Shown one piece after another: positions 9,501 through 15,176 of a DNA stretch of 44,051 nucleotides (positions are counted from its first letter, which is position 1; each line of letters starts with the position of its first letter). The stretch comes from Lentzea kentuckyensis (lineage in GTDB: Bacteria > Actinomycetota > Actinomycetes > Mycobacteriales > Pseudonocardiaceae), in NCBI RefSeq assembly GCF_002150765.1, contig NZ_MUYM01000007.1:280-44330 (forward strand), read 5' to 3'. The notes beneath the pieces were generated by a model, which saw only the letters and a program-made list of their open reading frames with translations, ran no database searches and was not told where the DNA came from. A program made the position numbers and the translations under genes.

Positions 9501-11447
9501 ACCGAGGAGTTCACCGTCGTCGGCATCGGCGACATGTCCGGTGACGTGTTCGGCAACGGCATGATGCTGTCCGAGCACATCCGGCTCGTGGCCGCGTTCG
9601 ACCACCGGCACATCTTCATCGACCCGAACCCGGTCGCGGACACCTCGTACGCCGAGCGCGTGCGGCTGTTCAACGTGCCCCGCTCGTCGTGGGACGACTA
9701 CGACCGCTCGCTGATCAGCGAGGGCGGCGGCATCTTCCCGCTCACGGCCAAGTCGATCCCGCTCTCCGAACAGGCCCGCGTCGCGCTGGGACTGCCAGAG
9801 GGCGTGGAGAAGCTGTCGCCGCCGGAGCTCAAGAAGGCGATCCTGCTGGCGCCGGTCGACCTGCTGTGGAACGGCGGCATCGGCACGTACGTCAAGGCGT
9901 CGACCGAGTCGCACGCCGACGTCGGCGACAAGGCGAACGACTCGATCCGCGTCAACGGCGACGAGCTGCGGGTCAAGGTCGTCGGTGAGGGCGGCAACCT
10001 GGGCCTCACCCAGCGCGGCCGCATCGAGTTCGCGCGCAGCGGCGGCAAGGTCAACACCGACGCGCTCGACAACTCCGCCGGCGTCGACTGCTCCGACCAC
10101 GAGGTCAACATCAAGATCCTGCTGGACCACCTGGTCCGGGAAGGGTCGCTGGAGCAGCAGCAGCGCAACGAGGTCCTGGCCGAGATGACCGACGAGGTCG
10201 GCGAGCTCGTGCTGGCGGACAACTACTCGCAGAACAACGTCCTCGGCGTCAGCCGGGCGCACGCCGTACCGATGCTGTCGGTGCACGCGCGTCTCACGGC
10301 CGACCTCGAGCAGCGCGGTGCGCTCAACCGCAAGCTGGAGGCGTTGCCGAGCGCCGCGGAGTTCAAGACGCTGGAGAAGCAGGGCACGGGCCTCACCTCA
10401 CCGGAGCTGGCCACGCTGCTCGCGTTCACCAAGCTCACGCTGAAGGAAGAGCTGCTCGCGAGCGACATCCCGACGATCGACACGTTCAAGAACAAGCTGC
10501 CGGACTACTTCCCGAGCCTGCTGCGCGAGCGTTTCGGCCTGGCCATCCCGAACCACCCGCTGGCGAAGGAGATCATCACCACGGTCGTCGTCAACGAGGT
10601 CGTCGACGGCGGTGGCGTGTCCTACGCCTTCCGCCTGGCCGAGGAGATGAGCGCGTCGGCGACCGACGCGGTCCGTTCCTACGCCGTGGTCACCGAGGTC
10701 TTCGACCTGCCGTCGATCTGGCGCGAGATCCAGGCGCTGGACAACGTGGTGCCGACGGAGGTCCAGGACAGCATGGTCCTGGAGACCCGCCGGCTGCTGG
10801 ACCGCGCGTCCCGCTGGCTGCTCTCGAACCGCCCGCAGCCGCTCGCGGTGGGCTCGACGATCAACCGCTTCCGCGGCGTGGTCGAGGAGCTCAGCCCGTT
10901 CGCCCTGGACCTGTTGCAGGGCAAGGAATACGACGTCGTCGCGGGCAAGGCGGACCGGTACGTCGAACAGGGCGTCCCCGCCGAGCTGGCCCGCAAGGTC
11001 GCGGCGCTGCTCTACATGTACGGCCTGCTCGACGTCACCGAGATCGCCGAGCTGGCCGAACGCGAGTTCGGACCGACCGGCGGAGCGGGTCCGGAGCGCA
11101 CGCACCGGGAGACGGCCGAGGTGTACTTCGCGCTGTCCGACCACCTCGACATCGACCACATGCTGGACTCGGTGACGAGCCTGGAGCGCGGCAACCGCTG
11201 GCACGCCCTGGCCCGGCTGGCTCTGCGCGACGACTTCTACTCGTCGTTGCGGGCCATCTCCATCGACGTGCTGAGGGCGAGCGACGAGGGCGACACCGCG
11301 AGCGAGAAGATCACCAAGTGGGAGCAGGCCAACGCCTCCCGCCTGGCTCGCTCGCGCGGCGCGCTCGAAGAGATCAACCGGGTCCACCAGCTGGACCTGG
11401 CCACCCTGTCCGTCGCCGCCCGCCAGGTGCGGAGCATGGTCAGGTAG
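6510..11447 (+). CDS. gdh: NAD-dependent glutamate dehydrogenase, large (180-kDa class) type
   Basis: Catalyses reversible oxidative deamination of glutamate to 2-oxoglutarate with NAD, mainly catabolic in this class. The 1,645-aa length is typical of the large class. N-terminal residues 1 to about 700 carry the ACT-like regulatory segments of the family (for example the YLVDSVASEL region). The catalytic domain follows: GGLRWSDRREDFRTE, then the substrate-binding lysine motif with GAKGGF at 864-869 (Lys866) and the nucleotide-binding VGIGDMSGDVFGNGM stretch. The C-terminal helical domain ends ARQVRSMVR. In mycobacteria this enzyme is inhibited by unphosphorylated GarA under PknG control; neither gene is in the window. 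The ATG at 6510 lies just after GAAG with a GGAG further up. The gene ends seven bases before a strong hairpin shared with the convergent DUF2975 gene. Confidence 0.96.
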   Translation: MTSTGAPTRTDDATAVTTADGDSPTASPEQVRDELIERAAANAPELADLIRLFYRHVPAEEVNDDDPVDLVGAVRSNYQLAESRVPGRAAVRILNPTRTTDGWQCPVTVVQVVTDDMPYLVDSVASELTRGGVQVQRVVHPIVVVRRDPVTGERTEVLPTADPADPPADALAESWMNIEVDLITDADRARELETRLLTVLTDVREVVEDTDRMVSTALQLAEELGKDPAEDTTDGSKLLKWLADGHFTFMGYRQYELVQEDGEPALRAVLASGLGVLRQDSLAARSLTAGPDNGAQALSPDLLVLTQASAQSSVHRSVYPYYVGVKTFDSEGNVSGEHRFLGIFSTTALHEDVLDIPVIERRVREVIHRAGFPLQSYSGQRMLEVIQNYPRTELFSVDSDTLYQTTTGVIALAERRRLRLFLRRDPFGRFFSCLVYLPRDRYTTTSRLAMQEVLLAELGGLNLEYSARIGESALARVHFMVHTDPARTLEPEVHAIQAKLAEAVRSWDDRMVEAVGGDDLGAESATEQGQRFASVFPEAYKEDFPASTGLEDYRRIEALVEGDLDMVFYVPENAEPGERRFKLFVTGDGITLSDVLPMLQRMGVIVVDERPYEIAREDGVQCWIYDFGLRIDQAALAQLSEADLDNVRVRFQDAFAAVWRGEAEVDRFNSLVLQAGLTWQQAAMLRAYAKYLRQAGTPYSQDYIEDAVLGHTSVAIALVALFESRFDPRLDDATRADRTETMVVETGKLIDDVTSLDADRILRSLLTLINATLRTNYFFRDADGNARPYLSVKLNPQAIPDLPAPRPKFEIFVYSPRIEGVHLRFGSVARGGLRWSDRREDFRTEILGLVKAQAVKNAVIVPVGAKGGFVVKRPIPATGDPGIDRENFMSEGIACYKMFISGLLDLTDNLINNEVVPAPQVVRYDGDDTYLVVAADKGTATFSDIANGVSQSYGFWLGDAFASGGSIGYDHKAMGITAKGAWESVKRSFRELGVDTQTEEFTVVGIGDMSGDVFGNGMMLSEHIRLVAAFDHRHIFIDPNPVADTSYAERVRLFNVPRSSWDDYDRSLISEGGGIFPLTAKSIPLSEQARVALGLPEGVEKLSPPELKKAILLAPVDLLWNGGIGTYVKASTESHADVGDKANDSIRVNGDELRVKVVGEGGNLGLTQRGRIEFARSGGKVNTDALDNSAGVDCSDHEVNIKILLDHLVREGSLEQQQRNEVLAEMTDEVGELVLADNYSQNNVLGVSRAHAVPMLSVHARLTADLEQRGALNRKLEALPSAAEFKTLEKQGTGLTSPELATLLAFTKLTLKEELLASDIPTIDTFKNKLPDYFPSLLRERFGLAIPNHPLAKEIITTVVVNEVVDGGGVSYAFRLAEEMSASATDAVRSYAVVTEVFDLPSIWREIQALDNVVPTEVQDSMVLETRRLLDRASRWLLSNRPQPLAVGSTINRFRGVVEELSPFALDLLQGKEYDVVAGKADRYVEQGVPAELARKVAALLYMYGLLDVTEIAELAEREFGPTGGAGPERTHRETAEVYFALSDHLDIDHMLDSVTSLERGNRWHALARLALRDDFYSSLRAISIDVLRASDEGDTASEKITKWEQANASRLARSRGALEEINRVHQLDLATLSVAARQVRSMVR

Positions 11448-11453
11448 TGCCCG

Positions 11454-11487
11454 GAGCTGGAGCAGGTCAGAGGACCTGCTCCAGCTC
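11454..11487. terminator. Bidirectional terminator hairpin between gdh and the DUF2975 gene
   Basis: A perfect 15-bp stem (11454-11468 with 11473-11487) around the loop AGAG. The minus-strand stop codon (complement of 11467-11469) and the last codons LEQVL of the DUF2975 gene are written in the stem itself. There is no T-tract, as is common in actinobacteria. Confidence 0.8.
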
Positions 11488-11964
11488 GGCACGCTGCGCG
11501 ATCGCGTGACGCTGCCAGTACCGCACGATCAGGAGCATCAACGCGCAAACGGCCGCCACGATCGTGGCGGCACCGCTCCCCATCCACAGGCCGAGGAGCT
11601 CCATGCCGTCGTAGGGCGTGGGAATGTCGGTGAAGAAGACGTAGCCGCACACCGACCCGAGCACCACGGCCCCGGCCGCGACAGCGCCGACCGCGAGGTT
11701 CGTCCACGTGAGCGCGCCGGACTCGAACACGGTGCCGTTGCCTGCCCGGTGCAGCACTCCCCACAACGCCACCAGCAGGGCCTGGCAGCACGCGACGAAG
11801 ACGATCGCGAACGCCACGAACGGCACTTGCACGGACTCGTAGGGCGGGAAGAACGCGACCTCGTCCGCCGCGGCCGTCGGGATCACCACGGCCTGCGCGA
11901 AGAGGCCGCCGACGAACGCGACGGCGAGCAGGGTCTGCAGGAAGATCACCAGTACGCGGAACAT
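11467..11964 (-). CDS. DUF2975-type four-helix membrane protein
   Basis: A 165-aa integral membrane protein with four hydrophobic segments (about residues 4-25, 47-68, 88-112 and 127-149) and a short charged C-terminus (RYWQRHAIAQRAELEQVL). Length and layout fit the DUF2975 (YoaS-like) family of unknown function. Such genes are usually followed by a small HTH regulator; none is adjacent here. The ATG at 11964 is preceded six bases upstream by GATACT, close to a leaderless -10. It is divergent from the thioesterase gene, sharing an 85-bp promoter region. Confidence 0.65.
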   Translation of the reverse strand: MFRVLVIFLQTLLAVAFVGGLFAQAVVIPTAAADEVAFFPPYESVQVPFVAFAIVFVACCQALLVALWGVLHRAGNGTVFESGALTWTNLAVGAVAAGAVVLGSVCGYVFFTDIPTPYDGMELLGLWMGSGAATIVAAVCALMLLIVRYWQRHAIAQRAELEQVL

Positions 11965-12049
11965 AGATCGAGTATCGAGAGCTGGCTATCGACTTTCAAT
12001 CGGCTGGCGTGGAGATCCTGTGAAGGTTGGTGGGCGGTAGGGTCCCTGC
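11965..12049. promoter_or_regulatory. Divergent promoter region with repeated ATCGA words
   Basis: ATCGAG appears at 11967-11972 and 11974-11979, ATCGAC at 11988-11993 and ATCGGC at 11999-12004. On the plus side TAGGGT (12038-12043) stands six bases before the thioesterase ATG, giving a leaderless start. The ATCGA words may be regulator half-sites. Confidence 0.4.
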
Positions 12050-12481
12050 ATGGGTGTCTTCGTCACTGGTGTGCGGCCGCGATGGTCGGACATGGATGCG
12101 TTCGGCCACGTCAACCACGCGAACACGGTGACGTTGCTGGAAGAGGCCCGGATCGAGCTGCTGTTCACCGAGGCGGCGCGCCACGGGGTCAAGGAGATGG
12201 CCGAGGGCATGGTCGTGGCCAAGCTCGTGGTCGAGTACCTCGCGCCGATCGTGTTCACCGGCGAGGACATCATGGTCGAGATGTCGGTGCGGGAGCTGAA
12301 GTCCGCGTCGTTCACACTCGACTACGTCGTGCGCGGCAGCCGTGATCCGAACAGCCCGGTGGTCACCAGGGCGGAGACGCTCATGGCGCCCTACAACGTG
12401 ACCACCGCGCGGCCGCGTCGGCTGACCGAGGCCGAGCGTGACTTTCTCGCCGGGTGGCGGGCAGGGGGAAATGGTGCCTGA
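12050..12481 (+). CDS. Acyl-CoA thioesterase, 4HBT hotdog family (YbgC/FadM-like)
   Basis: A 143-aa single hotdog domain predicted to hydrolyse acyl-CoA thioesters in the cytoplasm. The signature near the N-terminus is RWSDMDAFGHVNHANTVTLLE, where the Asp of D-x-D/N-x-x-G-H-V-N is the family's catalytic region. The remaining strands (VVEYLAPIVFTGEDIMVEM, SFTLDYVVRG) fit the fold. It corresponds by position to Rv2475c beside gdh. The ATG at 12050 has TAGGGT six bases upstream and no Shine-Dalgarno, implying a leaderless mRNA. The next gene overlaps its end by 11 nt, so the two are translationally coupled. Substrate chain length cannot be told. Confidence 0.88.
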   Translation: MGVFVTGVRPRWSDMDAFGHVNHANTVTLLEEARIELLFTEAARHGVKEMAEGMVVAKLVVEYLAPIVFTGEDIMVEMSVRELKSASFTLDYVVRGSRDPNSPVVTRAETLMAPYNVTTARPRRLTEAERDFLAGWRAGGNGA

Positions 12482-13100
12482 GCTGGTGTTGGCCGACGCG
12501 GCCGAAAGAGACGACCTCGGGGCGTTCGCCGCGCGGGCCGTGCGGTTGGACGGGCAGACCGTGGTGCGGCTGCGCAACCGCAACGAGGAGCTGCTCGACG
12601 CGTGGGTCGCCACGCCGTTCGACGCGCTGGCCACGCGAACCGTTGCGGGGCAGGCGAATCCGGCCGACGTCACGGTGTCCGGCTCCGAGCTGCTGACGGG
12701 CCTCGCGGTCATGCGGGACGAACGCATCGATCCCGGGCCCGCCAAGGACCTGATGTGGCGCTCGGCCCTGCCGCCCGCCGACGGCTGGCTCCTGGTGGAC
12801 CGGCTGCCCGTCGAGGTGATCGCGAAGATCGCGGACGAAGGCGTCGAGGTGGCCCGGGAGAACACCGGGCCGCAGGGCACGCCGCCGGCCTCCCTGATGG
12901 ACCAGACCGTGCTCACGGTGAGCGGGTCCGGACTGGACGTGAAGGTGCCGCTGCGTGTCCTGTTCGCGTTGTCGGGCATGGGTTTCCTCGGTGAGGAAGG
13001 CGATGTCCGGGTCACCGCGACCGACGCGTGGCTGCGGATCGACGCCCGCTACGGCGCGGTGGTGCGCCGCCGGCACTCGATGTTGCCGCTGATCGTCTGA
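12471..13100 (+). CDS. Conserved actinobacterial protein of unknown function (Rv2474c position)
   Basis: A 209-aa soluble protein that begins MVPELVLADAAERDDLGAF and has no signal peptide or membrane helix. By order (EttA-Gdh-thioesterase-this gene) it is the counterpart of M. tuberculosis Rv2474c; the function is unknown and I see no catalytic motif. The start is ATG 12471 with GGGGG at about 3-4 nt, or GTG 12474, which gives better spacing; both overlap the thioesterase stop. The 3' end overlaps the convergent membrane-protein gene by 52 nt (13049-13100). Confidence 0.75.
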   Translation: MVPELVLADAAERDDLGAFAARAVRLDGQTVVRLRNRNEELLDAWVATPFDALATRTVAGQANPADVTVSGSELLTGLAVMRDERIDPGPAKDLMWRSALPPADGWLLVDRLPVEVIAKIADEGVEVARENTGPQGTPPASLMDQTVLTVSGSGLDVKVPLRVLFALSGMGFLGEEGDVRVTATDAWLRIDARYGAVVRRRHSMLPLIV

Positions 13101-14176
13101 AGTTCGACGTAGGCCGCGCTCACCTTGGCGAGCCAGTCCGCTTCCTCGTCGGGCTCGGGTGCGAAGAACTCGGGAGGCCGGCCTCCTGGTTCACCGCGCA
13201 GGGCCGCGTCGATGCACGCGGCCTCGGCGTGAGCGCGCGCGTCCTCCGCCGTGAGCCCCGCACTCGTGGCGGAGGCCTGTGCCGCTTCGTGGACGGAGGC
13301 ATCCAGCCGGGAACGCAGCGGGCCGATCAGCGCGTCCCGGATGCCGATCACACGGTTCAGCAGCCGCGCCCGTGAACCGCGCACGCCGTGTTCGGTGATC
13401 CCGAGCGCTGTCGCCAGAGGGGCCAGCTGCCGGTGCAGACGACGCCTGCGGGTGGCCGCGCTCGTCGACGGCAGCAGCAGACCTGCGAGCAGGAACAATC
13501 CCGCGGGAACGACCAGCAGGATCTGCGCTCCGGACAGCCCGTGCTCGGCCCAAGGCAGCGGGAAACCCAGCCACACGGCGAACGCGTAGGACGTTTTGTG
13601 CACCGCGTGCACGATGGACAGGACACAGCCAATCCCCATCAAGGTCAGGCTCGTCCTGAGCACGCCGTGCTCTTGGGTGCGATTGGTCCACACGATCCTC
13701 AGCACGTCGGCCATCGCGATCGAGCCGTACAACTGCCACACCAGTACGTATGCGGCGATGCCGACGTCCGCGTGTCCCCGTTCACCGAGCAACGGCAACC
13801 CAAGCCGGACGGGACCGAGCAGATAGCAGACTGCCAGCAGCCCCAGTGCCACAGCGAGCAACCGGACACGCGAGCGCACCGGCTCGTCCGGCTTGACGAC
13901 GGCGAGCGTGAACATCACGGCGTAGAACGACATGCCCATGCTCGCCAGGTGCTGCACCACCTGCGGGAACCCCGGCAACTCGCCGAACGCGCGGTGGATC
14001 GGCCAGTAGACGGCGGCGAGCCCGAGGACGTTCGAGATCTCCATGCACACCAGCGCGAAGAACACCGCGCGCGCCGCGCGGTCGGACGGGTTGCGCCGCC
14101 AGGCCAGGTAGCGGTTCAGCGCGCCGGCGGCGATCACCGTGATCAGGACCAGGTGGGCCGCGATGGCGGGTGCCAT
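13049..14176 (-). CDS. Seven-helix membrane protein of the MAB_1171c putative-transporter family
   Basis: A 375-aa protein with about seven hydrophobic segments in residues 1-250, starting with MAPAIAAHLVLITVIAAGALN, followed by a roughly 120-residue Ala/Arg-rich cytoplasmic tail. The length, the membrane layout and its place after an XRE regulator and an ImmA/IrrE protein match the MAB_1171c group annotated as putative transporters, whose substrate is unknown. The ATG at 14176 follows GGAGG at eight bases and lies two bases past the ImmA/IrrE stop, so it is the third gene of a tight operon. An upstream extension of the frame to 14551 is a shadow of the previous gene. A sensor for the XRE/protease pair is an alternative role. 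Confidence 0.7.
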   Translation of the reverse strand: MAPAIAAHLVLITVIAAGALNRYLAWRRNPSDRAARAVFFALVCMEISNVLGLAAVYWPIHRAFGELPGFPQVVQHLASMGMSFYAVMFTLAVVKPDEPVRSRVRLLAVALGLLAVCYLLGPVRLGLPLLGERGHADVGIAAYVLVWQLYGSIAMADVLRIVWTNRTQEHGVLRTSLTLMGIGCVLSIVHAVHKTSYAFAVWLGFPLPWAEHGLSGAQILLVVPAGLFLLAGLLLPSTSAATRRRRLHRQLAPLATALGITEHGVRGSRARLLNRVIGIRDALIGPLRSRLDASVHEAAQASATSAGLTAEDARAHAEAACIDAALRGEPGGRPPEFFAPEPDEEADWLAKVSAAYVELQTISGNIECRRRTTAP

Positions 14177-14178
14177 GC

Positions 14179-14607
14179 TCAATCCTCCAACGCTCTGCGA
14201 AATCCCGAGGCCCTGCTGGCCCTGCCGAGCACCTTGTAAGCGAAGTTCTCCGCCTGCCGTTCGGCTCGTCCGGAAAAGGTGTCGTGCTGACGCGCCATCA
14301 TGATCCGCAGGGTTTCCCCGCCGAGATCCGGGAAGAGCTCCGACATCGTCTCCGCGCCGCTGTGCTCGTGCAGGATGTGGCCGAGCTCGTGCAGGATGAT
14401 GTGCTCCTGGTGCAGCACCGAGGTGTTCTGCTCGTAGCAGATGATGTCGGCGCGCTCGCCGGCGAGCCAGAGGCCGCAAGGCCCCAGCAGCGTCATCGGC
14501 AACGACGTCAGCACGATCGGTCTGCCACGCTCGGCGCTGAGACGGCGGCACAGTTCGTGGACATCGAACGGGCGTGGCAGAACCAGCTTCGCGGCAAGCC
14601 TGCTCAC
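14179..14607 (-). CDS. ImmA/IrrE-family metallo-endopeptidase
   Basis: A 142-aa cytoplasmic protein with the zinc-protease motif HELGH at residues 73-77, followed by HEHSG. Members such as ImmA and IrrE cleave partner XRE-type repressors to switch on stress, mobile-element or resistance genes. The N-terminal part (FDVHELCRRLSAERGRPIVL) fits the family's substrate-binding helices. Its start overlaps the stop of the upstream XRE gene by four bases (ATGA), so the two proteins are made together and very probably act as a pair. Confidence 0.82.
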   Translation of the reverse strand: MSRLAAKLVLPRPFDVHELCRRLSAERGRPIVLTSLPMTLLGPCGLWLAGERADIICYEQNTSVLHQEHIILHELGHILHEHSGAETMSELFPDLGGETLRIMMARQHDTFSGRAERQAENFAYKVLGRASRASGFRRALED

Positions 14608-15023
14608 TCGAGTCCCTCCAGCCTGCGCAGCTGCTCGGTCAGCGCGCGCACGGCGTCCACGCTGCCGGGGGAAAGGCCGATCATCCTGGTCGCGGCGCTC
14701 GCGACCCCCGCGTCGCGCATCGCGGCCGCCAGTCCGATCTGCGCGGTGACCTGTTCGGTCGTCTGATCGTCGAAGAAATAGGCGACCGGGATGCCGAAGA
14801 ACTCGGCCAGCCGCTCCAGGGTGTCCTTCGTCGGATTGGTGTTCTTGCCCGAACGCAACGCGGACAGCAGCCCCGTCGACAGACCTGTCGCAGCGGAGAC
14901 TTCGGGGTGGGTGAACGGTTTCCGACCTCGTGGGCGCACCTCGCGGAAGAGGTGGTCGACCTTCTCCGCCAACGTCCGAGGCACCTCTGCCGATGCGGCC
15001 GTCGTCTCGTTGACGTGCTCCAC
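14604..15023 (-). CDS. XRE-family helix-turn-helix regulator, likely ImmA/IrrE substrate
   Basis: A 139-aa protein. Residues 15-90 form a Cro/cI-type HTH: THPEVSAATGLSTGLLSAL is helix-turn-recognition helix, then RSGKNTNPTKDTLERLAEFF. The C-terminal half (QIGLAAAMRDAGVASAATRM) is a helical dimerisation or cleavage region. The start is GTG 15023, preceded at six bases by TAGACT, so the mRNA is probably leaderless and the promoter can be autoregulated. First gene of a three-gene operon with the ImmA/IrrE protease and a membrane protein; divergent from the AfsR-like gene. Confidence 0.85.
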   Translation of the reverse strand: MEHVNETTAASAEVPRTLAEKVDHLFREVRPRGRKPFTHPEVSAATGLSTGLLSALRSGKNTNPTKDTLERLAEFFGIPVAYFFDDQTTEQVTAQIGLAAAMRDAGVASAATRMIGLSPGSVDAVRALTEQLRRLEGLE

Positions 15024-15029
15024 GCGAGA

Positions 15030-15054
15030 AGTCTACAGTCGAGTTGATCGATCA
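15030..15054 (-). promoter_or_regulatory. Promoter and candidate operator of the XRE operon
   Basis: On the minus strand TAGACT (complement of 15030-15035) ends six bases before the GTG start. A perfect 10-bp palindrome, TGATCGATCA (15045-15054), lies where the spacer between -10 and -35 would be, a typical repressor position. Confidence 0.45.
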
Positions 15055-15176
15055 CTTTAATGACACGGACTGTCCTGGGCGTCAGTCTGGTGATTCCCTG
15101 GAGTGTGTGGTCGCTTCGTGCTGCCCGCGCTCCGGGGCGAGGTGATGACACCTCGGCCGAACTAATGGGGGAATGC

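Noticed and set aside
6348..10286. 1,312-aa minus-strand open frame opposite gdh
   Set aside because: His/Arg/Val/Asp-rich shadow; gdh is unmistakable on the other strand.
14177..14551. N-terminal extension of the seven-helix membrane protein
   Set aside because: It would overlap the ImmA/IrrE gene; ATG 14176 has a perfect GGAGG and starts the first helix.
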